Shown piece after piece: positions 45,376 through 53,951 of a stretch of DNA of 64,000 bases (position 1 is the stretch's first letter; each line of letters starts with the position of its first letter). Where the stretch lies: the NCBI GenBank assembly GCA_035940775.1, contig DASZEN010000003.1, forward strand, positions 124,001 through 188,000, given 5' to 3'. The position numbers and the translations under genes were made by a program. This DNA is from DASQYE01 sp035940775. Lineage in GTDB: Bacteria > Acidobacteriota > Blastocatellia > Pyrinomonadales > Pyrinomonadaceae. Below the pieces are notes generated by a model. It was not told the origin of the DNA. It saw only the letters and a program-made list of their open reading frames with translations, and did no database searches.

Positions 45376-46821
45376 ATGTTGAGACGAAAAAGCGTCGGTG
45401 CGCTGCTCATACTTTCACTGCTGAGCGTTCAGCTATCCTGTCGCGGGTTGTTGGGCGACCGCAGCTCCGAGGGTGTTGCGAGCGCGCCCGGAAGGCCCGC
45501 GCCGCACTTCAAACCCGGCTTTAATCTTTTCACGCCGGAGCAGGACATCGAGCTTGGCAGAAAATCCGCACAGCAGATCGCGCAGCAGGTCACGCTCCTG
45601 CGCGACGATAGAATCAACGGCTACGTCGAACAGTTGGGCAAGCGGCTGGCGGCGAAAGCGCCCGGCTTTCCCTTCACCTACCAGTTCGCCGTCATCGCCA
45701 CCAAAGAGATCAACGCCTTTGCGCTTCCCGGCGGATTCATCTTCGTCAACGCGGGCACGCTGGCCGCCGCCAAAAACGAGGGCGAGCTGGCGGGCGTCAT
45801 CGCGCATGAAATCTCGCACGTCGCGCTGCGCCACGGAACCAACCAGGCATCCAAAGCCTATGTCGCGCAGCGCGGCATAGACATCCTTCGCACCATCGCG
45901 GGCGGAAGCCGCAACGCCGAGGAGGTCATCACGGCCATCGGCGGCACGGGCGCTAATATGGTCTTTCTCAAATTCGGGCGGACTGCCGAAACGCAGGCCG
46001 ACCTAGAAGGCGTGCACATCATGGCCGAGGCCGGTTACGACCCGCATGACATGGCAAACTTTTTCAAGACCTTGCAGCAGCGCAGCGGTCAGCGCGTGCC
46101 CGAGTTCCTGAGCGATCATCCCGATCCCGGAAATCGCATCGCGACCATCAGTAAAGAGATGGAGTCGCTTCGCATCAATCAGAATGCGGTGCGCAACTCG
46201 AACGAGTTTCAACAGGCGAGGGCGCTCCTGACGGGCGGAGGAGGCGGTGGCGGCCCGGCGCTCAGTTCCACGAACGAGCCGAGGCGGACGGGCCCGAGCG
46301 ACCCGAGCGATAATGAGCCGGGCGCGCGGCCCCCCGCACCTTCCTCTTCCATGGCGGAGTTTCAGGCCCGCGACGGTTCCTTTGCGCTGCGCTATCCGAA
46401 TAATTGGGACGTGCTCACGGCCGACAACGTGCAGATGATCTTTGCTCCGGCGGGCGCATACGGTCAGAAGGATGACGCGGTCTTCGTCACACACGGGCTC
46501 TTCGTCGGCGCAGTCGCGCCCGGCGCAGGCGACCTCGAAACGGCCAACGCCCAGTTCATACAGCAGCAGATAGAGATGAATCCCGACTTTAAGGTGGCGC
46601 GTGCGCCGCAGCCGATCACCTTCGGCGGACGACGCGGATACGCAACGGTCGTCGCGGGCCCATCAGCCGTCAGCGGCGTCATCGAGATTGATATTATACA
46701 CACGACGGCCACCGCCGATGGAAAGTTGTTTTACCTGATAGCGATGGCCCCTGAAGATGAGTTCGAGACCTACAGGCAGACGTTCGAGCAGATAATCTCA
46801 AGCCTCAGACTGGCGGGATAA
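45376..46821 (+). CDS. M48 family metalloprotease lipoprotein with PsbP/DUF1795-like tail
   Basis: A 481-residue lipoprotein protease. The signal ends LSVQLSC, so a lipidated Cys near residue 22 is likely. The M48 domain (about 50-270) has the zinc motif HEISHVALRHG (about 148-158), and AETQADLEGVHIMAEAGYD supplies the third ligand (Glu). This is the BepA/LoiP-type arrangement for outer-membrane quality control. A Gly/Pro/Ser linker (about 290-335) leads to a C-terminal domain (about 340-480; FALRYPNNWDVL, FETYRQTFEQIISSLRL) that resembles the PsbP/DUF1795 fold. GGAAGAG lies about eight bases before the ATG. Confidence 0.9.
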   Translation: MLRRKSVGALLILSLLSVQLSCRGLLGDRSSEGVASAPGRPAPHFKPGFNLFTPEQDIELGRKSAQQIAQQVTLLRDDRINGYVEQLGKRLAAKAPGFPFTYQFAVIATKEINAFALPGGFIFVNAGTLAAAKNEGELAGVIAHEISHVALRHGTNQASKAYVAQRGIDILRTIAGGSRNAEEVITAIGGTGANMVFLKFGRTAETQADLEGVHIMAEAGYDPHDMANFFKTLQQRSGQRVPEFLSDHPDPGNRIATISKEMESLRINQNAVRNSNEFQQARALLTGGGGGGGPALSSTNEPRRTGPSDPSDNEPGARPPAPSSSMAEFQARDGSFALRYPNNWDVLTADNVQMIFAPAGAYGQKDDAVFVTHGLFVGAVAPGAGDLETANAQFIQQQIEMNPDFKVARAPQPITFGGRRGYATVVAGPSAVSGVIEIDIIHTTATADGKLFYLIAMAPEDEFETYRQTFEQIISSLRLAG

Positions 46822-46934
46822 AGCTCTACGCGATGTGGACGGGAACCGTTGTGGACGGGAATATAGACGTTTGGCAGAGCGCGGGCGGATCGTCTCTCTT
46901 CCTCAAGCCTCTCGCGGCCGAAAGGGTCGCTCTC

Positions 46935-48305
46935 TCATAAGCTTCGAGCGGCTGTGAGGTCGATGGAGTCTTCCTCTGCAAGCTGCTCGGGCGCGACCGC
47001 GGGAAGCTCTATCGTGAAGGTCGAGCCTTCGCCGGGCCTGGAATTGACGCTGACTTCGCCGCCGTGCGCGCGTGCCAGATGCTTGACGATGGCGAGCCCG
47101 AGGCCCGTTCCGCCCATGTCGCGCGAGCGCGCGCGGTCAACCCTGTAGAAGCGCTCGAAGATGCGCGGCAGGTGTTCCGAAGAGATACCGTCGCCGGTAT
47201 CCGTAACGCTGATCCGGTCGCGCGCGCCGCGCTCATGCCCGATAGTCACCCTTTCATGCTCGCGGCTGAATTTGATCGCGTTATCGACCAGATTCGTCAA
47301 CATCTGTTCGAGGCGGCGCGCGTCGGCCAAAACCACCACCTCGGGCGAGACCTCGTTGCTGAGCGTCACGCGCCGCGCGCTCGCACGCCCCGCCAGCGCC
47401 GTCGTCACATCGCCCACGAGCGCGCGTAGACGCACCGGCTCGGCCTTGAAGGATTCTATCCCGGCCTCTATGGCGGACAGTTCCAGAATGTCGTCGATCA
47501 GATTGTGCATGCGCTTGGCGTTGCGGCGAATCACGGCGAGAAAGCGCAGATTGTTGTCGGGGTCGTCGATTGCGCCGTCCTCAAGCGTCTCGATGAAAGC
47601 GAGGATGGCCGTCAGCGGCGTGCGCAGCTCGTGCGAAACATTCGAGAGAAATTCCTGGCGCACGCGCTCCAGGCGTTCGAGTCGCGTGATGTCGAAGAAG
47701 ACGCCGACCGCCCCCCGACTGCTGTCATCGTCATCGCCCAGATGCAGGGGGACGACTCGTAGATCGAAGGTCTGACGCTCGCGCGCCTGCATCTCGACCT
47801 TCGCCTCGGCCTGTTTATTGTGGCTGAGCGCCGCCTTGAAAGCGGAATTTATCTCAGGGTTGCGCGTCCATTCGCTCAGCCGCTTATGTTCGAGCGGGCC
47901 TTCGACGCGGCTGAAAATTTCGCGCGCCGCGCGGTTCAATGCCACCACGCGCAGCGCATGATCGACGACGATCAAACCCTCTCGCATGCTGTTCATCGTC
48001 GCTTCCAGCAGCGCCAGCGCGCGCCGCCTCTCGTACTCCCGGCGCAAAGTCTGCTCTGTCGTCTCGGCCTCGGACGAGGGCTCGCCGCCACCACGGCTTC
48101 GACGGGTGAAGAGTTGCCCGAAAGCGATGCCTCCGAGAATGGCGAAAAAGATCGCCAGCCCGGTTCGCAGAGTCCAGGGAGGCACGACCAGCAACGCCGC
48201 GAGACTCGCGCCACACAGAAAAAGCGCAAACCAGAGACGAAGAGACATAAGCTTAAGTGACGAGCGAAGGCGGCAGCGGTTGAGCCGTTCAAAGATCGAG
48301 TCCAT
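46935..48305 (-). CDS. PhoR-like sensor histidine kinase
   Basis: A 456-residue membrane kinase. Two close membrane helices (about 22-64) with almost no periplasmic loop are followed by a PAS domain (about 95-210), a HisKA domain with phospho-acceptor His225 (SNVSHELRTPL) and a HATPase domain with N (LTNLVDNAIKFS), G1 (VTDTGDGIS), F (IFERFYRVDRARS) and G2 (GGTGLGLAIVKH) boxes. This is the PhoR/PnpS layout, but no response regulator or pst/phoU gene is in the window, so it is an orphan here. The ATG at 48305 sits inside a 12-bp inverted repeat; the ATG at 48248 is the alternative start. Confidence 0.9.
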   Translation of the reverse strand: MDSIFERLNRCRLRSSLKLMSLRLWFALFLCGASLAALLVVPPWTLRTGLAIFFAILGGIAFGQLFTRRSRGGGEPSSEAETTEQTLRREYERRRALALLEATMNSMREGLIVVDHALRVVALNRAAREIFSRVEGPLEHKRLSEWTRNPEINSAFKAALSHNKQAEAKVEMQARERQTFDLRVVPLHLGDDDDSSRGAVGVFFDITRLERLERVRQEFLSNVSHELRTPLTAILAFIETLEDGAIDDPDNNLRFLAVIRRNAKRMHNLIDDILELSAIEAGIESFKAEPVRLRALVGDVTTALAGRASARRVTLSNEVSPEVVVLADARRLEQMLTNLVDNAIKFSREHERVTIGHERGARDRISVTDTGDGISSEHLPRIFERFYRVDRARSRDMGGTGLGLAIVKHLARAHGGEVSVNSRPGEGSTFTIELPAVAPEQLAEEDSIDLTAARSL

Positions 48306-48322
48306 TCGACCTCGATCTTTGA
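48289..48322. promoter_or_regulatory. 12-bp inverted repeat over the kinase start codon
   Basis: TCAAAGATCGAG (48289-48300) and its exact complement (48311-48322) are separated by ten bases that contain the kinase ATG on the minus strand (48305-48303). It could be an autoregulatory operator or an mRNA hairpin masking the start codon. Confidence 0.55.
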
Positions 48323-48584
48323 CCTCACCTTTTGCGGTCGAAGACGCGCGCCGCTCGGCTGCATATTATGCTTGACGGATGAGGATTCTGTAACGCTCTT
48401 TCAAGCTCAACGATCAGCCCTCGGCCTTGCAAGCCTTGCGCGTGCCTTTCATCGTAAGGCGAGACGGCGAGGTTGTAAACCCGCACGAGAACGGGGGCGC
48501 AATCGTATGCTGCGCGTATCCATCGAACCCCGGTCGAATCGGCGTCCGCTGAAGTCTTGCGCTTTTTCGAGCCGGAGCCCTCGT

Positions 48585-51227
48585 TTATTCGTTGCGCAGC
48601 GCGATCATCGGATCGACACGCGTTGCCCGCCGCGCCGGAATGAAAGTCGCCAGCAGAGCCACAGCCGAGAGCACCAGCGAAACGGCCGCGAACGTCACGG
48701 GGTCTGTCGCCGTCACACCGTACAGCAGGCTCTCCATGAAGCGCGTCACCAGAAACGCCGCCACAAGTCCCGTCGCTATGCCTACGAGGGTGAGGATCAT
48801 GCCCTGTCCGACGACCATCCTCAGCACGTCGCTGCGCTGTGCGCCGAGCGCCATGCGCAGACCTATCTCGTGCGTGCGCTGCGTCACCGAATACGACATC
48901 ACTCCGTAGATGCCTATGGCCGCTAGAAGCAGTGCCATCGCCGAGAAGATGGCTACGAGAAGGGTGCGGAATCTGGGCTGCGCCACCGATCTGGAAAGGA
49001 GCTGATCCATAGTGTTGATCCCCGCCACGGGCACATCCGGGTTCAGCGCCGCAACTTCACGGCGAATCGCGGGCGCAAGACTCAGCGGATCGGAAGTGGA
49101 CGATTGCACGACCATATACATCTGGCCCCACGGAGCTTGCAGCAGCGGCTCGTAAAAGGCGGGCTGCATCTTCGTCTCCAATCCCTCGTACTTCACGTCG
49201 CCGACCACGCCGACGATCTCCATGAACGGATTATTTTCCTTCGGGCCGCCCTGCCTGAAGCGTTTGCCGATTGGATCCTGCCCCGCGAAGTACTGTCGCG
49301 CCATCGTGTCGCTGATGATGGCGACGGGCGTCGCCTCGGCCGTATCCGTATCGGCGAAGGTGCGGCCGCGCAGCAGAGGAATGCCGAGCGCCCGAAAATA
49401 GTCGGGGCTGACGGTCAGGAGGCTTCCGGCCGGTAGCTCCCCGGTCGATGAAACCGCCTGGCCTTCGAGGCTGAAATTATCCGAGACCGTCAACTGATCC
49501 GGCGGCAGGCTTGAATTGACGGCGACCGCTTGAACGCCCGGAACCGTTTTCACGCGTTCGAGAAGCTGCTGAAAGAAGGCTGCGCGTTGCTGGCTTTCCG
49601 AGTACCTGGCGCGCGGCAGCGGAATCTCCATCGTCAAAATGCGCTCCGCGTTAAAGCCCGGATTGACCTCTCGCAAACGGACGAAACTTTTTATGAGGAG
49701 CCCGGCGCTCGCGAGCAGCATCAGCGCGAGCGCGACCTCGAAGACCACGAACGCGCCGCGCAGGCGTCGCTTGCCGAAACTCTCGGTCGAGCTGCGGCCG
49801 CCCTCCTTGAGCGCTTCGTTGAGGTTTGATCTAGAGCCCTGCAAGGCCGGAACCAGCCCGAAGATGATGCCGCTCGCCAGAGAGGTCGCAATCGTCCAGG
49901 CGAGCACCTGCCAATCAATCCTGACGCCATGCAGGCGCGGAATATCGCCCGGACTCAGGGCCAGCAGGAGATCGACTCCCCAGTAGGCCAGCAAAGAGCC
50001 GAGCAGACCGCCGATGGCTGCCAACAGCACGCTCTCCGTCAACAACTGCCGAAGGATACGGGCGCGCGTCGCTCCGAGCGCGGCGCGAATCGAAATCTCC
50101 TTCTCACGCTCGGAGGCTCGGGCCAACAGTAGATTGGCGACGTTTGCGGTCGCAATCAACAGCACGAGCGCGACCGCGCCGAACAGTACCAAAAGGGCCG
50201 GGCGCACATCGCCGACGATGTACTCATTCAGGGGCAGTACTGTAAACCTGTCGCCCGCATCCGGCTTGGGGCCCTGCGACGGATCGCCAACGAGGTTCAT
50301 CGCGGCCCGCGCCCCTTCGATCGTCACGCCGGGTTTCAGGCGCGCCAGCCCTCTCAAGAAATACGGCCCGCGCCGCTTGGGCGGCTGCAATGGAAAAGCA
50401 GTCCATAGCTCTCTCTCGCGTTGCGGGAAATCAAAGGAGGCGGGCATCACTCCGATGATCGTGTACGCCTTATCGTTTAAGGTGATGGTGCGGCCCACGG
50501 CCTGTGGGTCTGAACCGAGCCGCTTTTGCCAGAAGCCGTGACTGATGACCACCACGGGCGCGGCGTCCGCTCTATCTTCATCGGGCAGAAACGTGCGGCC
50601 AAGCGCGGGCTTTGCGCCCAGGATGGAGAAGAACTCGGCCGTGGCGTTTACGCCGCGCACCTGTTCGGGCGTCTCGCCGCCCGTGTAGTTGTAGAGGTTA
50701 GTGCCGTAGGCGGCGACCTTCTCAAAAACCTGGTTCTGTGCGCGCCAATCCAAAAAATCGGCCACCGAGAGCGGCACGCGATCACCACCGGCCCCCTCCG
50801 GGCCTCTGAGCCAGATCATCGTCAGGCGCTCGGGCTCAGTGAAAGGCAGGGGCCGCAGCAAGACCGCGTTGACCACAGAGAAGATGGCCGTGTTCGCGCC
50901 GATGCCTATTGCCAGGGCGAGCACGGCCGTGATGGTGAAACCCGGTTTTTTGAGCAACATACGCAGGCCGTAACGCAGGTCTTGAAACATATCTTCCTCC
51001 AGTCGCTTGGGTTGCAGCCAGAGCGCATCCCGAAAAGAACCTGAGCTGCGCCTTAACAGATCGAATCTGCCGCGCAGGTCCAGCTTCTGCCATTTTTGAA
51101 GCAAGACTTCGCGGTGTCTTAGCTCCGCTTCCCACTCCTGCTTCCAAACGGCGCGAAACCGCCTCGGAACCAGCAGGCTCACGGCAGCGATCAGCCACAG
51201 GTAGGGTCTCCAATAACGCCCGGTCAT
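48585..51227 (-). CDS. ADOP-type ABC transporter permease (FtsX/MacB family)
   Basis: An 880-residue permease of the family common in Acidobacteriota. A cytoplasmic N-terminal part with a first membrane helix leads to DMFQDLRYGLRMLLKKPGFT and two FtsX-type halves: each has a MacB periplasmic domain and a four-helix core (first core helix ALAIGIGANTAIFSVVNAVL; last part RMALGAQRSDVLRMVVGQG). It lacks an ATPase domain, and no ATPase gene is adjacent. Such permeases move peptides or lipophilic compounds or act in mechanotransmission. The true start is the ATG at 51227, eight bases after the PadR stop with GGAGGGG upstream, so it is translationally linked to the regulator. Confidence 0.92.
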   Translation of the reverse strand: MTGRYWRPYLWLIAAVSLLVPRRFRAVWKQEWEAELRHREVLLQKWQKLDLRGRFDLLRRSSGSFRDALWLQPKRLEEDMFQDLRYGLRMLLKKPGFTITAVLALAIGIGANTAIFSVVNAVLLRPLPFTEPERLTMIWLRGPEGAGGDRVPLSVADFLDWRAQNQVFEKVAAYGTNLYNYTGGETPEQVRGVNATAEFFSILGAKPALGRTFLPDEDRADAAPVVVISHGFWQKRLGSDPQAVGRTITLNDKAYTIIGVMPASFDFPQRERELWTAFPLQPPKRRGPYFLRGLARLKPGVTIEGARAAMNLVGDPSQGPKPDAGDRFTVLPLNEYIVGDVRPALLVLFGAVALVLLIATANVANLLLARASEREKEISIRAALGATRARILRQLLTESVLLAAIGGLLGSLLAYWGVDLLLALSPGDIPRLHGVRIDWQVLAWTIATSLASGIIFGLVPALQGSRSNLNEALKEGGRSSTESFGKRRLRGAFVVFEVALALMLLASAGLLIKSFVRLREVNPGFNAERILTMEIPLPRARYSESQQRAAFFQQLLERVKTVPGVQAVAVNSSLPPDQLTVSDNFSLEGQAVSSTGELPAGSLLTVSPDYFRALGIPLLRGRTFADTDTAEATPVAIISDTMARQYFAGQDPIGKRFRQGGPKENNPFMEIVGVVGDVKYEGLETKMQPAFYEPLLQAPWGQMYMVVQSSTSDPLSLAPAIRREVAALNPDVPVAGINTMDQLLSRSVAQPRFRTLLVAIFSAMALLLAAIGIYGVMSYSVTQRTHEIGLRMALGAQRSDVLRMVVGQGMILTLVGIATGLVAAFLVTRFMESLLYGVTATDPVTFAAVSLVLSAVALLATFIPARRATRVDPMIALRNE

Positions 51228-51234
51228 CAGCAGG

Positions 51235-51573
51235 TCACCCCTCCGGCTCCGTGGCAGGCTTCTCGCGCCCCGCTGCGATGGGCAGCAGCCGCTCCATGTA
51301 GCGGTAGCGCTTGAGCGCTTCGGCCAGCGCCTCGCGTCCCGCCGCGCTGATTTCGTAGTACTTGCGCAGGGGCCGCCCGTCGCGCTGCGCCACGCCCTCG
51401 CTCTCCCACCTGGAATCCACCAGCCCCGCATCCTCCATCCGCCGCAATGCCGGATAGACGGTTCCGCTTGGCAGCCCCGTGATGTCCATCACGTCGAAGC
51501 CGTAGCGGTAGCCGCTCGCGATGGCTTGCAGGATAACGGCGGCCGAATATGACAAAGTTGCTTTGGGACTCAT
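51235..51573 (-). CDS. PadR-family transcriptional regulator
   Basis: A 112-residue winged-helix repressor of the PadR type: helix-turn-helix segment YGFDVMDITGLPSGTVYPALRRMEDAGLV (described here across about residues 23-51), then the wing (RPLRKYYEISAAGREAL) and a dimerising C-terminal helix. PadR proteins bind inverted repeats over their own promoters and are released by small phenolic or lipophilic ligands. The ATG at 51573 has AAGGAGA seven bases upstream; the 35 codons further upstream cross the promoter and are not coding. It overlaps functionally with the permease gene as a two-gene operon. Confidence 0.93.
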   Translation of the reverse strand: MSPKATLSYSAAVILQAIASGYRYGFDVMDITGLPSGTVYPALRRMEDAGLVDSRWESEGVAQRDGRPLRKYYEISAAGREALAEALKRYRYMERLLPIAAGREKPATEPEG

Positions 51574-51611
51574 AAAGGCTCTCCTTAGCGACGGAGAATC
51601 AACCCCCCTTG

Positions 51612-51656
51612 TGTAGAAAGCTACATAGGTATAAAGCATACTACATAGCCTGTCAA
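51612..51656 (-). promoter_or_regulatory. Promoter of the padR-permease operon with overlapping operator repeats
   Basis: On the minus strand TTGACA (51656-51651), a 17-base spacer and TATACC (51633-51628) form a near-consensus sigma-70 promoter. TATGTAG occurs within the spacer and again directly after the -10, and CTACA/TGTAG form an inverted pair at 51612-51625. GTAT...ATAC (51629-51641) adds a central symmetry. This crowding of symmetric sites on the promoter is what PadR autorepression needs. Confidence 0.8.
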
Positions 51657-52069
51657 GTCCTGCGGGCGCGAACCGCAAATCAGGAGGTAAGCGGCGGCGG
51701 CGAAGAAATCGAAGAGGAAGAAGTCGGAAGAGAGCGCTTCGCTTCAGAGGTAGCAGACTACTGCTCCGAGGCCCCGATTCTCATACAGAGTTGAGAGCCG
51801 TGCTATCCGAAGAGACCGCTGGCGGACGAAAGAAGAATTTCGGATTAAATAGAGCTGAGATCGAATTTGAGAGCGTGATCGGGCGACGGGAACCGTGCGG
51901 CATGGGCGCAGGATTTGAAACTGAAGAGGCGTTGGGGAGCGCCCGGCATCCCCCGCGAGCACAAAGGAAGTGGGGGAGGCTCTCTATCTTAAATGAGCCT
52001 CCCCCATCTTCTGTCGAAAAGCTATACGCCCGAAAGTAATTCGCGAGGCCGACTCGGAATCCGTAAAGC
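51657..52069. other. Gene-free stretch upstream of the padR operon
   Basis: Between the padR promoter and the Asn-rich lipoprotein gene lie about 400 bases without a convincing gene. 51680-51780 is strongly purine-rich; the rest is unremarkable. The hairpin at 51971-52006 lies at the lipoprotein side. Confidence 0.5.
51971..52006. terminator. Hairpin downstream of the Asn-rich lipoprotein gene
   Basis: Perfect 12-base arms TGGGGGAGGCTC (51971-51982) and GAGCCTCCCCCA (51995-52006) with a 12-base loop, 63 bases past the stop at 52070 on the minus strand. It has a strong GC stem but only a weak T-tract (CTTCCTTTG). Confidence 0.65.
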
Positions 52070-52366
52070 CTAACGGTTCCGATTGTTGGTGTTGCCACGG
52101 TTGCCGTTGCTGGTGTTCCCGGCCCCACGGTTCCCGTTCAGAGTGGAAATCCCTGCCGTGTTGGCGTTGCCGTTGTCGCCCGTGACGACGGCCGTGTTGG
52201 ACGGAACCGAATTGGCGTTGGCACGCGGATTAATATTCGCGTTGGTCTCAACCGCGCCGTTACGGGTCGCGTTACTGTTGTTGGCATTCGTCTGGTCGGC
52301 TCCATCGCAGCCAGCCAAGAAGCTGGCGACGATGAGCGCGACCGGGAGAGCTAAAGTTCGTCGCAT
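52070..52366 (-). CDS. Small Asn-rich lipoprotein
   Basis: A 98-residue lipoprotein. The signal ends LAGC (lipidated Cys near residue 20). The mature part is almost pure Asn, Gly, Thr, Ala and Arg (NANNSNATRNG, GNRGAGNTSNGNRGNTNNRNR) with Arg spaced through the tail. Such low-complexity chains are likely disordered and could span or contact peptidoglycan or act as a surface coat; no function is known to me. AGGAGG lies eight bases before the ATG. The stress-protein genes next to it are on the same strand. Confidence 0.75.
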   Translation of the reverse strand: MRRTLALPVALIVASFLAGCDGADQTNANNSNATRNGAVETNANINPRANANSVPSNTAVVTGDNGNANTAGISTLNGNRGAGNTSNGNRGNTNNRNR

Positions 52367-52488
52367 TAAGTTCCTCCTGTGATCGCTGCAATAGAATTAT
52401 CTGTAGAGCCGTTCGGGGCCTCGCGCGCCCTGTCTCGTCGCGAAGCCTTGCGTTCGGTCACCCTTCGCCTACGTGTTGGCGCAAGCTT

Positions 52489-52535
52489 CCGGCTACTCAC
52501 GGCCCCAAAAGCTAAAGGGGCCGCAGCGTAGCCGG
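52489..52535. terminator. Hairpin downstream of the glycine-zipper stress protein gene
   Basis: CCGGCTAC...CGGCCCC and GGGGCCG...GTAGCCGG form a two-part stem (8 bp, a small internal loop, 7 bp) with a ten-base loop, about 39 bases past the stop at 52574 on the minus strand. No T-run follows. Confidence 0.6.
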
Positions 52536-52573
52536 ATTTGCTGCCATCATCGGTTTACCTTTGAAGCTGGAGT

Positions 52574-53113
52574 TTAGCGGTAAACGTGCTCGCCGCGATT
52601 GCTCCGCCAGTCGTTCTCGAAGTAGTCGGCATCTTCGTCCGAGCGCGCATTGACACCCATCACTATGCCGCCACTCTTGATGCCCTCTTCGTAATCCTTA
52701 ACACGCTCTTCGGGAATGCCCGCGCCTACGAGAGCGCCGATGATACCGCCGGTCGCGCCGCCCGCGCCAGCGCCCGCCAGAGCAGCCGCAATCGGCCCCG
52801 CCACGATCAGACCCAGACCCGGCAGAGCGACCGAAGTTCCGATGGCCGCGATTGCCGCCAGGGTCGCGCCGACCGTACCGCCGATGGCCGCGCCCGTGCC
52901 AGCGCCTTCCAGCGCCTTGTTGCCGAGTTCGGTCTCGCGTCCGCCGACGAAATGTTTATCGCGCGTCTCGTCCGACATCAAGAGGTTCACGTCGTCCTGG
53001 CCGTAGCCACGACTGGTGAGCGACCCATAGGCGCGCTCGGCGCTTTCCCTGTCTCTGAACAGTCCAGTTACCGTGCGCGAGCGTCCCGTCGAAGTTCCAG
53101 TTGTTTCTGCCAT
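52574..53113 (-). CDS. General-stress-protein-17M-like protein with glycine zipper
   Basis: A 179-residue protein. The N-terminal part (about 12-50; VTGLFRDRESAERAYGSLTSRGYG) resembles the GSP17M/YflT domain of general stress proteins. The middle (about 65-125) is a long Gly/Ala zipper (GAGTGAAIGGTVGATLAAI, GAGAGGATGGIIGALVG) able to insert into or pack at membranes. The end is acidic (EDADYFENDWRSN) and matches the usual tail of these proteins. It is probably stress-induced and membrane-associated (inference). GGAGG precedes the ATG. Confidence 0.8.
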   Translation of the reverse strand: MAETTGTSTGRSRTVTGLFRDRESAERAYGSLTSRGYGQDDVNLLMSDETRDKHFVGGRETELGNKALEGAGTGAAIGGTVGATLAAIAAIGTSVALPGLGLIVAGPIAAALAGAGAGGATGGIIGALVGAGIPEERVKDYEEGIKSGGIVMGVNARSDEDADYFENDWRSNRGEHVYR

Positions 53114-53351
53114 TTGTTCAATCCTCCAATTTTGAGATCTAAAGATAAGATAACGTCGCGGTCATGGTTATGACCCCTTTGGTCTGTGCCGCGCGTTTTC
53201 ACATTTAAGGACAGGACATCTTCAGCCTGTCTCCCTCCTCGGTCGATTCGGGCAGCGGCTGTTCGCTGTGCCACCCTTCAAAACCGGGCACTGCAAACTT
53301 CGTTCGAGAGCTTGCAGCGCGCTCCTTTCTCCTACAAGAGATATAAAAAGA

Positions 53352-53639
53352 TCAGACGCGCATGCTTCTGCCTTTGATAAGCCTGTAAACGGCCAGCACG
53401 ACGATAGCCCCGACCACCGCCAGGATCAGACTCATCAGGAAGCCCGGACGGCTCGCGTCGCCCATTGAATCAACCCGCCCGTAACCGAGCAGGGCGCTCC
53501 CTATGAAGCCGCCGATGATCGAGCCGACGATTCCGAGCAGCGTCGTCACAATCAGCCCGCCGGGGTCTTTGCCCGGCATGATCGCCTTTGCGATGAGCCC
53601 CGCGATCAGGCCCAGAATGATATATGCGATAAACCCCAT
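53352..53639 (-). CDS. GlsB/YeaQ/YmgE-family small membrane protein
   Basis: A 95-residue membrane protein of the transglycosylase-associated/YeaQ family. It has three helices (about 3-20, 28-52, 68-88) and the conserved AKAIMPGKDPGGLIVTTLLGIVGS segment across the first loop. An extra loop (YGRVDSMGDASRPG) before the last helix is common in this family. Members respond to stress; their exact role is unknown. GAGGAAAG lies upstream of the ATG. Its place near another stress protein gene suggests an envelope-stress cluster. Confidence 0.88.
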   Translation of the reverse strand: MGFIAYIILGLIAGLIAKAIMPGKDPGGLIVTTLLGIVGSIIGGFIGSALLGYGRVDSMGDASRPGFLMSLILAVVGAIVVLAVYRLIKGRSMRV

Positions 53640-53951
53640 AACTCGTTCTTTCCTCCCGCTTGATGTGCTAAAACAGAACCCTCGCCGCCGCGTGTTACAC
53701 CGCCGAAATCACTTCGGTGTACGATTTTCGTATCGAATTTGAGCGGCTAAAGGGTCTAGTAGCAAAAGACAGGCCACGACTTGGTTTAGGGCCGAAAATG
53801 TTCGCTCGCGGGCCGCTTTGTAGCGCAAAAAAGAGAGAGGAAAAGGGGCGGCGGGTTCTACGAATAAAACTGTCCGTTGGATAAACGGAGGTCGCTCCGT
53901 CAATCCTTTATCGAGCGAGGTGGTTTGTACGCAGCCACGATCAACTTTGCA
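53640..53951. other. 312-base intergenic region without a recognised feature
   Basis: No gene or RNA is visible. A short perfect stem ACGGAG-GTCG-CTCCGT (about 53885-53900) is the only structure seen. The region downstream of the PD40 gene has no obvious terminator. Confidence 0.4.
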
